The notes under the pieces were generated by a model. It was given only the letters and a program-made list of their open reading frames with translations. It made no database searches and had not been told where the DNA came from. From Rudaea sp. 3F27F6 (GTDB taxonomy: Bacteria; Pseudomonadota; Gammaproteobacteria; Xanthomonadales; Rhodanobacteraceae), in assembly GCF_005503555.1 (NCBI RefSeq), contig NZ_SCNG01000007.1:124001-188000 (forward strand): a DNA stretch of 64,000 bases, given 5' to 3'. The position numbers were made by a program, and so were the translations under genes. Position 1 is the first letter of the stretch. Each line of letters begins with the position of its first letter. Below, in pieces: positions 43,528 to 53,136 of the stretch.

Positions 43528-44658
43528 TCAACCCAAGGCCGCATCGAGCCGTTCGAAACCCACACGCAAGTCGTCGAAAAGCGCATCGAGCGGTTCGAGG
43601 CCGATGTGATAGCGCACGATGTAGCTGCCCTCGGCAATCCCGATGTGGGAGCGCGTCGCGCTTAGGTCGGCGATCGCGACCAGGCTGTGCGTGCCGCCGT
43701 AGCTCGCACCGATGCGAAAGTACCGGTAGCCGTCGATCATTGCACTCAACGCGGCCAAATCCGCGCGCTTGAAGATCACGGAGAACAGGCCGTTTCCCGA
43801 ACGGAAATAGCGCAGGAAGCGCGCATGCTGCGAATCCGTCGGCAAGGCCGGGTTGTGCACGCGTTCAACCTGCGCTTGCTCCAGCATCCATCGCGACACG
43901 GTCAGCCCGCGCTGCGCGTGTTCCGCAAGGCGCAGCGGCAGCGTCTCGAGACCGCGCAGGATCAAATAGGCATCGTCCGATGAAACCCCCGCGCCGATGC
44001 CGGCTGTGAACGACTTGATCTGGCGGAACAACGCCTCGTCGCGCAGGGTGATCGCGCCCATGCACACGTCGGAATGGCCGCTTGCGTATTTCGACAACGG
44101 CGTGGCGACGATGTCGACACCCTGTTCGAACATGCCGCTCGCGCCGAATCCCCAAGCATTGTCGAGCAAGACCAGGCAACCCGCCTTCTTGGCTTGTGCC
44201 GAGATGGGTGCAATATCCTGAATCTCCATCGTGTAATAGCCTGGCGACTCGAGCAGTACCATGCGCGTGTTCGTTCGCAAATGACCTTGCAAGCTCTCGG
44301 CCGCGGCAGGAAGAAAGCTCGTCTCGATACCGAGCCGCGCGAGCGCTCCGACCAGGAACTCGCGCGTCGGCCCGTATAGGCAATCCGCCGCGAGCACGTG
44401 GTCTCCGGACTTGAGCAATGCCAAGAGAGGGTGTGTGATCGCGGCCAGGCCCGAAGGCACCGCGACACTGCGGTTGCCACCTTCAATTGCGGCCACGCGT
44501 TCTTCGAGCGCGCGTGTGGTCGGCGTGCCGTACAGGCCGTAGGAATAGCCGTCGAACAGCTGCGTCTTGCGCGCCAAAAACGAGGCGGTGTCATCGAACA
44601 CGAGGGTCGAAGCGCGATGCACCGGCACGGTCAGTGATTCGAAATGAGGTGTGGGCAT
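43528..44658 (-). CDS. PLP-dependent Cys/Met-metabolism enzyme, cystathionine beta-lyase-like
   Basis: A 376-residue cytoplasmic enzyme of the trans-sulfuration family, which cleaves or forms C-S bonds (cystathionine beta-lyase, methionine gamma-lyase and relatives). PLP-site features are YGTPTTRALEERVAAIEGG, the phosphate loop VPSGLAAI, the Asp in LVLLDNAWGFGAS, and the Schiff-base Lys in TPLSKYASGHSDVCMG. The ATG at 44658 is chosen because it gives the usual start and the longer reading lacks a ribosome site. It heads the operon with the ABC transporter and is itself preceded by a LysR gene, so the imported compound is probably its substrate. The exact reaction is not resolved. Confidence 0.9.
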   Translation of the reverse strand: MPTPHFESLTVPVHRASTLVFDDTASFLARKTQLFDGYSYGLYGTPTTRALEERVAAIEGGNRSVAVPSGLAAITHPLLALLKSGDHVLAADCLYGPTREFLVGALARLGIETSFLPAAAESLQGHLRTNTRMVLLESPGYYTMEIQDIAPISAQAKKAGCLVLLDNAWGFGASGMFEQGVDIVATPLSKYASGHSDVCMGAITLRDEALFRQIKSFTAGIGAGVSSDDAYLILRGLETLPLRLAEHAQRGLTVSRWMLEQAQVERVHNPALPTDSQHARFLRYFRSGNGLFSVIFKRADLAALSAMIDGYRYFRIGASYGGTHSLVAIADLSATRSHIGIAEGSYIVRYHIGLEPLDALFDDLRVGFERLDAALG

Positions 44659-44775
44659 GAGCGAGGGCTTGTTCCGTAAGCAAGGGGCGAGCGGAGTCTG
44701 GGCGATGTATGGTAGATGATCCAATGCCGGGATGAATCGACCCTATTCACTCTTGATATACCGTAGCGGACCCAC

Positions 44776-45660
44776 TCAGATGCGGCCGACTGCTTCGCGC
44801 ACGAACTCGAGCAAACGCAATGCCGGAGTCGACAACGGCGAGGCCGCACTGCTCAGCGCCAAGGTTTTGAACACGATGCTGTGATCGATCCGGCGCAGCT
44901 CGAGTCCCTTGGCGTCCTGTTCGGTCAACGCGAGTGGATTGACCAGGCCGATGCCGGCACCGCACTTGACCAGATTGGCTACGGTCAGCGAGTAGGCGGT
45001 TTCCACCGCAATCTGCAATTCCAGTTCCTTCGCGCGAAGCAGCGCATCCAATTGCCGGCGCACGCTGTCGGTCTGCGAGAGCGCGATGAAGGGGTAGCGG
45101 CACAACAATTCGATGCGCACGCTTTTGTAGCGGCACAGCGGATGGTTCGCGGGCAGCGCAAGCTGGGCCGGGCGCTCGGCGGTTGGATGCACGATCACGC
45201 CCGTTGTGTCGATCTCGTCTGCGGCGAAGCCGAGATCGCAACGCCCGCTGGCGACGCGATCGCGCACTTCCGAGGAACTGTGCACTTCGAGGCGCACCGC
45301 CATGTCCGGGAACTCCTTGCGGAAGCGCGCAACGATTTGCGGCATCGCGCCGAAGCCGAGTGCCGGAAGACAGGCGACAAACAGGCTGCCGCCGGCACCC
45401 GAGCGTATCCATTCGGCGCGTTCCCGGATCTGCGCCATGCCGGCGAAAGCGCGGTCGACTTCGACCAACAGCCGCTTCGCCTCCGGTGTGGGACGCAGCC
45501 GCGACTTTTCACGCTCGAACAAACGCATGCGCAGGTTCGATTCGAGCTGCGCAAGCAGCCGGCTAACCGCGGGTTGCGAGGTGTGCATCGTCTCGGCGGC
45601 ACGCGCTGTCGTGCCGGTCATCATGATGTAGCGGAATGCTTCGATCTGGCGAATGTTCAT
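44776..45660 (-). CDS. LysR-type transcriptional regulator
   Basis: A 294-residue regulator with an N-terminal winged helix (RQIEAFRYIMMTGTTARAAE, SQPAVSRLLAQLE) and a C-terminal effector-binding domain (LFVACLPALGFGAMPQIVAR). It is divergent from the TonB receptor at 45792 with 131 bases between them, and lies 117 bases upstream of the PLP-enzyme gene on its own strand. That position lets it control the receptor, the lyase and the transporter together. LysR proteins of this similarity often control amino-acid or sulfur metabolism; the effector is unknown. Confidence 0.92.
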   Translation of the reverse strand: MNIRQIEAFRYIMMTGTTARAAETMHTSQPAVSRLLAQLESNLRMRLFEREKSRLRPTPEAKRLLVEVDRAFAGMAQIRERAEWIRSGAGGSLFVACLPALGFGAMPQIVARFRKEFPDMAVRLEVHSSSEVRDRVASGRCDLGFAADEIDTTGVIVHPTAERPAQLALPANHPLCRYKSVRIELLCRYPFIALSQTDSVRRQLDALLRAKELELQIAVETAYSLTVANLVKCGAGIGLVNPLALTEQDAKGLELRRIDHSIVFKTLALSSAASPLSTPALRLLEFVREAVGRI

Positions 45661-45791
45661 ATCAGCAGTGCATAGATTCGATTCATTTCAGCATTGGGAA
45701 TAATAGCCGAGTTTCGCCAGACTGCCCTGCAATCCGGCCTCACAGGCGCCGGTGCACCGTTGATCGACGAATCACGTTTCGGGGAGAGGCA

Positions 45792-48230
45792 ATGGCTCGT
45801 AAGTCCCGCATGTTCACCTCGTTCGCGGCGCTGGCTGCATCCGCACTGGCGCAGGCACAAAATCCACCCGACGCCGCCAATCCGCCAGCCCAGACGGCGG
45901 ACAAGCCGACCGCCGCACTCGACAGCGTCATCGTCACCGGCACGCGCGTGAGCGATCGCACCGTCGCCGAATCGATATCGCCGATCGACGTCATCACGCC
46001 GGAAATACTGCAAAGCACCGGCACGAGTGACCTTGCTACGGCGTTGACACGTGCCTTGCCGTCGCTGAACTACCCGCGTTCCGCGCTCGGCACCGAAGGC
46101 ACCGATGCCGTGCGGCCGATGCAACTGCGTGGACTGTCGCCGGACCAGACGCTGGTTCTGGTCAACGGCAAGCGCCGCCACACCTCGGCACAGATCAACA
46201 TCAGCGGGGTACAGGGACGTGGATCGGCGCCCGCGGACCTCAACGCGATTCCAATCGCTGCGATCGAGCGCGTGGAGGTCTTGCGCGACGGTGCATCCGC
46301 GCAATACGGCTCCGATGCGATCGCCGGCGTCATCAACATCGTGCTCAAAGGCAGCGATCACGGCGGTTCCGTGGAGGCGCGCTACGGCAAGTACAGCGCT
46401 GGCGATGGTGAACAAGAGCAGATCGATGGCGACGCCGGCTTCAAACTTGGCGAGGCAGGGTCCGTGCATGTTGCCGGCCAGCTCAGCGACAATGACACGA
46501 CGAACCGGGCGCGGCCGTTTACCGGCACACGCACGCTGACCAGCCCGCCGTCGGGCCAGGTCGTGCAGCGCTCGGGAGAGCCCCAGGTCAAGCTCGGCGC
46601 GGTTTCGCTCAACGGCAACTACCGATTCAGCGAAGCGATCGACGCCTATGCCTTCGGCACGGCGAGCAATCGCGACGTCCTGACCAACGGGTTCTTTCGC
46701 AGCGCGACGGACCCGCGCAACGTCCCCGAGATCTACCCCAACGGTTATCTGCCGCAAGCAAAATTTCTCTCCCAGGACCACGCTCTCGTCGCCGGTCTGC
46801 ACGGCACGCTGGCGAGCGGATGGAAATGGGATCTCAGCTACAACTACGGCTACAACCACCTGACCGAGAACTTCCGCAACAATCTCAACCGCAGCCTCGG
46901 CACCGCCTCACCCACCTCCTTTTACGGAGGCGCATTGGAGAAAACGCAGAACGTGCTCAATGCCGATTTGAGCCGGGCCGTGGAGGTCAGCTGGCTGCCA
47001 TACCCCCTGACAATGGCAATTGGCGCGGAATACCGCGATGAAAAATTCAACCAATCGCCGGGTGAACGCGCATCCTACGTCAACGGCGGCGTGATTGCGC
47101 CCGACGGCAACTACTACGTGGGCACACAACTCTCTGCCGGCTATCGCCCCGAAGACTCCGGTTCGTACAATCGCAACAACACTTCCTTGTACGCGGATTT
47201 CGAGGCGGACCTTAGCGACAAGCTCTCCGCGGGTGTGGCAGCGCGCTACGAGGACTACAGCGACTTCGGTTCGACGACCTCCGGCAAGCTGTCCGCGCGC
47301 TATGCCGTCAACGACGCGGTGGCATTTCGCGCCACGGTGTCCAGCGGCTTTCGCGCGCCTTCCCTGCAGCAGCAGCACTTTCAATCCACGGCAACCAATT
47401 TCATCGGAGGCGTGCCGTTCTCAGTGCGCACGTTCGCGACTGCCGACCCCGTTGCCAAGGCGCTGGGGGCCGAGCCATTGCGGCCGGAAAAATCACTCAA
47501 CTACAGCGTTGGCACGGTACTGCGGCCGGTCGAGGATCTGAGTCTGACGATCGATGCCTATCAGATCGACGTCGATGATCGCATCACCCTCTCGGAGGAC
47601 ATGACCGGCACCGCCGTGGCCAAGTTTCTTGCTGCGCGTGGATTTCCCGGTGTCAACGGCGGCCGCTATTTCACCAATGCCGTCGACACGCGTACGCGCG
47701 GCGTTGACCTGGTCGGCAGCTATCGCTGGCAGCTTGAAAACAGCACGTTCGATCTGACCTTCGGCTACAACTACACGGATACCAAGGTGCGCCGCGTGGC
47801 ACCGAATCCTGCGGTGCTCGACGCAGGCGGTCTCGTTGGCCTTGTGCGTATCGGCCGAGTCGAACTTGGTCGCATCACGCGCGGCTACCCGAAGGACAAA
47901 CTCAATCTCAGCGGGCTGTGGCAGTTCGACCACTGGCGTTTCATGATCAACCCGATCCTCTACGGCAAGCACAGTGTGTTGGTCGGGCAAGTACCTGCGA
48001 CGCCCAATCGCGACCAGACTTTCGGTAGCAAATGGGTGACGGACGCCTCCGCAACCTACTTGCGCGGCAATTGGGAATTCACCTTGGGTGTCGACAACAT
48101 GTTCAACACCTATCCGGACGAAGTCCTGTTCGCCAACTCGACCGGAGGCCAACTTCCTTATCCGAATACGTCGCCGCTCGGCTTTGGCGGAGCGTTTGTG
48201 TACGGCAACGTAAAATTCCGTTGGCAGTGA
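45792..48230 (+). CDS. TonB-dependent outer-membrane receptor (divergent from LysR gene)
   Basis: An 812-residue receptor with signal peptide (FAALAASALAQAQ), a TonB-box-like segment before the plug (LDSVIVTGTRVSDR), plug motifs MQLRGLSPDQTLVLVNGKRR and IERVEVLRDGASAQYGSDAI, and a C-terminal barrel ending NVKFRWQ. The ATG at 45792 is preceded by GGGGAGAGG. It belongs to the group of iron-unrelated receptors with a GSAPADLNAIPI block. Because it shares an intergenic region with a LysR gene next to a C-S lyase-like enzyme and an amino-acid ABC transporter, it may import a sulfur compound rather than iron; this is an inference. Confidence 0.9.
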   Translation: MARKSRMFTSFAALAASALAQAQNPPDAANPPAQTADKPTAALDSVIVTGTRVSDRTVAESISPIDVITPEILQSTGTSDLATALTRALPSLNYPRSALGTEGTDAVRPMQLRGLSPDQTLVLVNGKRRHTSAQINISGVQGRGSAPADLNAIPIAAIERVEVLRDGASAQYGSDAIAGVINIVLKGSDHGGSVEARYGKYSAGDGEQEQIDGDAGFKLGEAGSVHVAGQLSDNDTTNRARPFTGTRTLTSPPSGQVVQRSGEPQVKLGAVSLNGNYRFSEAIDAYAFGTASNRDVLTNGFFRSATDPRNVPEIYPNGYLPQAKFLSQDHALVAGLHGTLASGWKWDLSYNYGYNHLTENFRNNLNRSLGTASPTSFYGGALEKTQNVLNADLSRAVEVSWLPYPLTMAIGAEYRDEKFNQSPGERASYVNGGVIAPDGNYYVGTQLSAGYRPEDSGSYNRNNTSLYADFEADLSDKLSAGVAARYEDYSDFGSTTSGKLSARYAVNDAVAFRATVSSGFRAPSLQQQHFQSTATNFIGGVPFSVRTFATADPVAKALGAEPLRPEKSLNYSVGTVLRPVEDLSLTIDAYQIDVDDRITLSEDMTGTAVAKFLAARGFPGVNGGRYFTNAVDTRTRGVDLVGSYRWQLENSTFDLTFGYNYTDTKVRRVAPNPAVLDAGGLVGLVRIGRVELGRITRGYPKDKLNLSGLWQFDHWRFMINPILYGKHSVLVGQVPATPNRDQTFGSKWVTDASATYLRGNWEFTLGVDNMFNTYPDEVLFANSTGGQLPYPNTSPLGFGGAFVYGNVKFRWQ

Positions 48231-48292
48231 GAAGATTCGGGTGACGTCGTCCAACCTTTCGCTCGGGCCGGGAACGGAGTATTCTGATTCCT

Positions 48293-48694
48293 ATGCAATC
48301 CGTTTCCGCCATTGCGCTGCGCATTTTGCTGAGTCTGGCTCTTGTCCTAAATGGGATGGGGTCGGCGGTGGCGTCCGTACAGATGGCGCATTCGGAAGCA
48401 GACCGCGCGGGCGCTGCTTCGGAAACGCACGCACCCCCTTGTGGCGAGCATCATGATGCTTCCGTTCCCGGGGATCATCAGCATCCGTCGGCGACGCATC
48501 ACGATCATCGCTCGGTACCGGATTGTTGCAAGTCGTCGGCTTGCCGCTGTGCCTGCGCTCACGGAAGCGCGTGGGCGATGGCGTTCCCGGCACAGGTGCC
48601 GCCGTTCATGGTGTACGGTCTCAGCACCCCGTTCACGACGTCCGAACATCTGTCTCCAACACTGCCGCATCTGATCCGACCTCCGATCAGCTAA
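48293..48694 (+). CDS. copL: CopL-family copper-binding regulatory protein
   Basis: A 133-residue exported protein immediately upstream of copA and copB. A signal-like helix (ALRILLSLALVLNGMGSAVA) is followed by a His-rich segment (CGEHHDASVPGDHQHP, ATHHDHRS), a Cys block DCCKSSACRCACAHGSA (C78, C79, C84, C86, C88, H90) and the tail LIRPPIS. In xanthomonads the copLAB operon has this order and CopL is needed for copper-inducible expression. The Cys/His composition supports metal binding. It belongs with three other RPP-tailed small proteins in this window. Confidence 0.85.
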   Translation: MQSVSAIALRILLSLALVLNGMGSAVASVQMAHSEADRAGAASETHAPPCGEHHDASVPGDHQHPSATHHDHRSVPDCCKSSACRCACAHGSAWAMAFPAQVPPFMVYGLSTPFTTSEHLSPTLPHLIRPPIS

Positions 48695-48803
48695 GCGTCT
48701 CTCAAGCGCGCTCCGCGCTTGTTGGCAGTGCGTGTCCTCTCCTGGGCACCGTTTGATGTTGTTCATGCCCCACCGGGGCATTCTCCGACGCTTGGAGTTC
48801 ACC

Positions 48804-50705
48804 ATGTCTTTTGATTCCCACGCCGGCCCGGCTGGCGGACCGCGATACCTGTCGCGGCGCCGCTTCGTGCAAGGTCTGGCTGCCGGCGGCGCCGTCGCCG
48901 GTCTGGGCTGGCTGCCCAAAATGAGCTGGGCCCTGAAGAGCCCCGATTCGTCCACGGTGCTTTCCGGCACCGAATTCGATCTATCGATCGGCGAGATGCC
49001 GGCGAATTTTACCGGGCGCGCGCGCACCGCGATCGCCGTCAACGGCTCGATTCCGGCCCCGATATTGCGCTGGCGCGAGGGCACCACGGTGAACTTGCGC
49101 GTGGCCAATGCGTTGCCGCCCGGCTCGATCCACGGTCACGAAACCTCGATTCACTGGCATGGCATCCTGGTGCCGGCCAACATGGACGGTGTACCGGGAT
49201 TGAGCTTTCACGGCATCGCCCGCGGCGAGACCTATCCTTATCGCTTCACGGTGCGCCAAGGCGGCACCTACTGGTACCACAGCCATTCGGGATTCCAGGA
49301 ACAGGGCGGACTGTATGGCCCGTTGATCATCGACCCGATCGCACCGGAGCCGTTCTCCTACGATCGCGACTACGTCGTGATGTTGAGCGATTGGACCGAC
49401 ATGGATTCGGCCGCGCTGTTTTCGCGGCTGAAGAAGATGGCCGGCTACGACAACTACTACAAGCGCACCGTCGGCGATTTCCTGCGCGACGCGCAGCGCG
49501 ATGGCCTCTCGGCGACGCTGCAGGACCGCTTGATGTGGGGCGAGATGCGGATGACACCGACCGACCTGTCCGACGTCAACGCCAACACCTACACCTACCT
49601 GATGAACGGCACCACGGCATTGGGCAACTGGACCGCTCTGTTCCGCTCCGGCGAAAAAGTGCGGCTGCGTTTCATCAACGGTTCGGCGATGACGTATTTC
49701 GATGTGCGCATCCCCGGACTGAAGATGACCGTGGTTGCGGCCGACGGCCAGTACGTGCATCCGGTGACGGTTGACGAGTTCCGCATCGCCGTGGCGGAGA
49801 CCTACGATGTCATCGTCGAGCCGTCCGGGCAGGACGCGTTCACGATCTTCGCCCAGGATTCCGGGCGCACCGGTTATGTCAGCGGCACGCTTGCAACGCG
49901 CGAAGGCTTGCGCGCGCCGGTGCCGAGCGTCGATCCGCGCCCGATTCTGACGATGGCCGACATGGGCATGGATCACGGCAGCATGGGCGGCATGAAGATG
50001 GGCGGGATGAACATGTCCAGCGGCAGCAAGGGCATGGAAGGCAGTTGCGGCGCCAGCATGGGCATGGCCGGCATGCAGCACGATCAGGCCGCCAAGCCTT
50101 CGGCGACGCCGACCGATCCGCACGCCGGCCACAACATGAGCGCGATGCCTGGCATGGAGCACGGCAGCGGCATGCAAACGCACCCGGCCAGCGAGACCGG
50201 CAACCCGTTGGTCGACAACCAAGCGATGACGCCCACGTCGCGCCTGGATGATCCGGGCAACGGGCTGCGCAACAACGGACGCAGCGTGCTGACTTACGCG
50301 AAGCTCAAGAGCGCGTTCGCCGACCCCGATGGGCGCGATCCGGGCCGCGAGATCGAACTGCATCTGACCGGCCACATGGAAAAATTCGCCTGGTCGTTCA
50401 ACGGCATCAAGTTCTCCAGCGCCGAACCCTTGCGGCTGAACTACGGCGAGCGCGTACGCATTGTGCTCGTCAACGACACTATGATGACGCACCCGATTCA
50501 CCTGCACGGGATGTGGAGCGATGTCGAGGACGACACCGGCAACTTCATGGTGCGCAAGCACACCGTCGACATGCCGCCGGGCAGCAAACGCAGCTATCGC
50601 GTACGCGCGGATGCGCTGGGCAGTTGGGCCTACCACTGCCATCTGCTCTACCACATGGAGGCGGGGATGATGCGTGCGGTGAAAGTGGAGGAATCGAAAT
50701 CATGA
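48804..50705 (+). CDS. copA: periplasmic multicopper oxidase CopA/PcoA
   Basis: A 633-residue copper-resistance oxidase exported by a twin-arginine signal (LSRRRFVQGLAAGG, R18-R20). Type 1-3 copper ligands appear in SIHWHG, YWYHSHSG, THPIHLHG and the C-terminal HCHLLYHMEAGM. A Met/His-rich insert (MGMDHGSMGGMKMGGMNM and further Met repeats, about residues 395-455) resembles the Cu(I)-binding region of PcoA. It oxidises and sequesters periplasmic copper. The ATG at 48804 follows CTTGGAG. Its last codons overlap copB by ATGA. Confidence 0.95.
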   Translation: MSFDSHAGPAGGPRYLSRRRFVQGLAAGGAVAGLGWLPKMSWALKSPDSSTVLSGTEFDLSIGEMPANFTGRARTAIAVNGSIPAPILRWREGTTVNLRVANALPPGSIHGHETSIHWHGILVPANMDGVPGLSFHGIARGETYPYRFTVRQGGTYWYHSHSGFQEQGGLYGPLIIDPIAPEPFSYDRDYVVMLSDWTDMDSAALFSRLKKMAGYDNYYKRTVGDFLRDAQRDGLSATLQDRLMWGEMRMTPTDLSDVNANTYTYLMNGTTALGNWTALFRSGEKVRLRFINGSAMTYFDVRIPGLKMTVVAADGQYVHPVTVDEFRIAVAETYDVIVEPSGQDAFTIFAQDSGRTGYVSGTLATREGLRAPVPSVDPRPILTMADMGMDHGSMGGMKMGGMNMSSGSKGMEGSCGASMGMAGMQHDQAAKPSATPTDPHAGHNMSAMPGMEHGSGMQTHPASETGNPLVDNQAMTPTSRLDDPGNGLRNNGRSVLTYAKLKSAFADPDGRDPGREIELHLTGHMEKFAWSFNGIKFSSAEPLRLNYGERVRIVLVNDTMMTHPIHLHGMWSDVEDDTGNFMVRKHTVDMPPGSKRSYRVRADALGSWAYHCHLLYHMEAGMMRAVKVEESKS

Positions 50706-51805
50706 TGCAGCCACGTATTCTCACCGCCGCGCTGACGCTGGCGTTCGCGCAGACCGGCGCGGCGCAGACGATGGATCATTCGCAAATGCCGATGCCGATG
50801 CCCGAATCGGCACCCGCACCCTCGGAACCAGCGAAGCCGCAAGCGAAGAAGCCACAGAAGAAGCGGCCGCCGTCGAATCCGTCGGACGCGCATTCCGGTC
50901 ACGCGCCGACGACGTCGAAGGAAACGATGGACCATGCGGCTATGGGCCACGGCACGGCTGCGCCGCCTGCGAAAACCGACGAGCACGCGGCGATGGGACA
51001 CACCATGCCGGCGTCGAAAGCGGAAACCGACGCCTCGATGTCGCAGATGGATCACGCCGCCATGGATCACGGCCAGTCACCCGCGCCGACGCAGCCGCTC
51101 ACGCCGATTCCGCCGCTCACCGATGCCGACCGCGCCGCTGCAGTGGCGCCGCAAGGCGTGCATCCCATGCCGGACAATGCAATTCAAAGCTATGTGCTGC
51201 TGAATCGCCTCGAGGCCTGGAACGCCGATCCGGGTACCGGAGTGGCTTGGGAGGGCCTGGGCTGGATCGGTACGGATCTCAACCGTCTGTGGCTGCGCAG
51301 CGAGGGTGAACGCGTGGGCAGCCGTACCGAGTCGGCCTATCTGGAGGCGCTCTACGGACGCAGCATTTCGACGTGGTGGGACGTGGTGATCGGCGTGCGC
51401 CAAGACTTCAAGCCCGGCGACTCGCAAAGCTTTGCCGCGATCGGCATCCTGGGATTGGCACCGCAGAAATTCGAAATCGAAGCGACCGCCTACCTCGGTG
51501 AGCGCGGCCAGACCTTGGCCCGCATCGAAGCCGAATACGACGTGCTGCTCACCAATCGGCTGTTGCTGCAGCCGTTGGTCGAGGTCAATCTGTACGGAAA
51601 AACCGATCGCACTCGAGGTATCGGCTCGGGTTTGAGCACGGCCGAGGCGGGGCTGCGGCTGCGCTACGAAATCACCCGCCAGTTCGCACCCTACATCGGC
51701 GTGGTCCGCGAGCGTGCTTTCGGCAATACCGCCGAATTGCGCCGCAACGAGTTTGACCGTGTCGACGACACGCGCATCGTTGCCGGCTTCCGCATCTGGT
51801 TCTAG
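50702..51805 (+). CDS. copB: outer-membrane copper-resistance protein CopB/PcoB
   Basis: A 367-residue outer-membrane beta-barrel protein working with CopA. The signal peptide (TAALTLAFAQTGAAQT) is followed by a long His/Met/Pro/Lys-rich region (MDHSQMPMPMPES, AKKPQKKRP, MDHAAMGHG repeats) up to about residue 150, and then the CopB barrel from about residue 160 (LLNRLEAWNADPGTG, GRSISTWWDVVIGVRQDFKP, ending GFRIWF). The start at 50702 overlaps the copA stop, so the two are coupled. The repeated MDHAAMGHG-type units are expected copper ligands. Confidence 0.94.
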   Translation: MMQPRILTAALTLAFAQTGAAQTMDHSQMPMPMPESAPAPSEPAKPQAKKPQKKRPPSNPSDAHSGHAPTTSKETMDHAAMGHGTAAPPAKTDEHAAMGHTMPASKAETDASMSQMDHAAMDHGQSPAPTQPLTPIPPLTDADRAAAVAPQGVHPMPDNAIQSYVLLNRLEAWNADPGTGVAWEGLGWIGTDLNRLWLRSEGERVGSRTESAYLEALYGRSISTWWDVVIGVRQDFKPGDSQSFAAIGILGLAPQKFEIEATAYLGERGQTLARIEAEYDVLLTNRLLLQPLVEVNLYGKTDRTRGIGSGLSTAEAGLRLRYEITRQFAPYIGVVRERAFGNTAELRRNEFDRVDDTRIVAGFRIWF

Positions 51806-51817
51806 AGGAGAATCGCC

Positions 51818-52609
51818 ATGAGCACGATCAGCAAAACTTTGGTGGCCGCGGGTATCGTTGTGGCGCTTGCGGCGGTCGGTGCCGCGGCTGCGGTCTACTC
51901 CGGCGTCTACAACATCGGCGCCGATGATCCGCACACGCGGCCGGTGTACGCCCTGCTCGAAACGGCCCGCGAGCGCTCGATCGCCGTGCGCAAGGGCGAG
52001 TCGAAAGTGCCGGCGGATCTCAACGATCCGGCCCGTATCCGCCAAGGCTCCGGCAACTACAACTCGATGTGCACCGGCTGCCACCTGTCACCCGGCGCGG
52101 AAGAAACCGAACTGAGCCTGGGGCTGTATCCCAAACCGCCGAACCTTACGAAAGAGCCCGTGGATGCCGCTGAGGCCTTCTGGGTGATCAAGCACGGCAT
52201 CAAGGCCAGCGGTATGCCCGCCTGGGGCAAGAGCATGAACGACGTGTACATCTGGAACATGGTCGCGTTCCTGCAGGAGTTGCCCAAGCTGGACAAGGCC
52301 AAGTACGACGCACTGGTCGCCAGCAGTGGCGGCCATTCTCACGGTGGCGGCGAAACCGGCGGGCATTCCCATGCCGGTAGTGACGAGGACCACCACGAAG
52401 AAGCGGGCCATGACCATCAGAACGAGGATTCCGGCGATCACAACGACCTGCGCCACGAAGAAATGCAAGCCGAATCCGAAAACGACGCCACGACGCACAC
52501 GCACGCCGACGGCAAGCAACACACGCATGCGCCCGCGCCGACCGACAAACCCGCCGCCAAACCGCAGCCAGGCAAGCCGGCCGACGACAGCCACGATCAC
52601 CAACACTGA
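51818..52609 (+). CDS. c-type cytochrome with His-rich C-terminal tail
   Basis: A 263-residue protein with an N-terminal membrane anchor or signal helix (VAAGIVVALAAVGAAAAV), one heme site CTGCH (in NSMCTGCHLSPGAEE) with the distal Met probably in KASGMPAWGKSM, and an extra C-terminal region of about 95 residues crowded with His, Asp and Glu (HSHGGGETGGHSHAG, DDSHDHQH). The tail is likely to bind copper or zinc. It follows copB by 12 bases with a GAGGAG site, so it is in the cop operon. A role in electron exchange with CopA or in metal buffering is inferred. Confidence 0.85.
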   Translation: MSTISKTLVAAGIVVALAAVGAAAAVYSGVYNIGADDPHTRPVYALLETARERSIAVRKGESKVPADLNDPARIRQGSGNYNSMCTGCHLSPGAEETELSLGLYPKPPNLTKEPVDAAEAFWVIKHGIKASGMPAWGKSMNDVYIWNMVAFLQELPKLDKAKYDALVASSGGHSHGGGETGGHSHAGSDEDHHEEAGHDHQNEDSGDHNDLRHEEMQAESENDATTHTHADGKQHTHAPAPTDKPAAKPQPGKPADDSHDHQH

Positions 52610-52636
52610 ACCTTCAACCCAACCGGAGACTGCACG

Positions 52637-53125
52637 ATGAATTTGCGCTGGATCACTTCTCTTAGCCTGTCCGCGCTGATGGCGCTTCCCACATGGGTCC
52701 CTGCCCATGAGGGCAAGCACGAGCTCACCGCGGTGAACGACATCGCTCAGCAGGCACAACCGGCCGTCACGGTGGTAGATCAATTCTCCGCAGCCCTCAA
52801 GGACGGCGACCTCAAACGCGCGGGGACCTTTCTCGCCGAGGATGTGTTGATCCTCGAGAGCGGCGGCGCCGAACGCTCGCGCGATGAATACCTTGGCGGC
52901 CACGCCGGTCACGACGCCGCGTTCCTCAAGACCGCTCACGTGCAGCCGGTGCAGCGCAAGGCGCGAGCCGAAGGCGATCTGGCCTGGGTCGGCAGCGAAA
53001 GCGAGTTGCACACCGAGAAGGATGGCAAGACGACCTTTCTGAGCACTGAAACCATGGTGCTCAAACGCACGTCACAGGGCTGGCGCATCGTCCACATCCA
53101 CTGGTCATCGCGGCCCAAACGCTGA
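52637..53125 (+). CDS. secreted NTF2-like (DUF4440/SnoaL-fold) protein
   Basis: A 162-residue protein with a Sec signal peptide (SLSLSALMALPTWVPAHEG). The mature part matches the cone-shaped NTF2-like fold: VVDQFSAALKDGDLKRAGTF, LAEDVLILESGGAERSRDEY and GWRIVHIHWSSRP. It follows the cytochrome gene by 27 bases and is the last clear gene of the cop operon. NTF2-like proteins of this kind occur in copper-resistance loci without a known job. The mature N-terminal sequence has His residues (HEGKHE) that could bind metal. Confidence 0.82.
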   Translation: MNLRWITSLSLSALMALPTWVPAHEGKHELTAVNDIAQQAQPAVTVVDQFSAALKDGDLKRAGTFLAEDVLILESGGAERSRDEYLGGHAGHDAAFLKTAHVQPVQRKARAEGDLAWVGSESELHTEKDGKTTFLSTETMVLKRTSQGWRIVHIHWSSRPKR

Positions 53126-53136
53126 GGCGCACGGTC

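Noticed and set aside
45661-45791. Fur box in the LysR-TonB receptor gap
   Set aside because: AT-rich words are present, but none matches a Fur or LysR T-N11-A site well enough to annotate.
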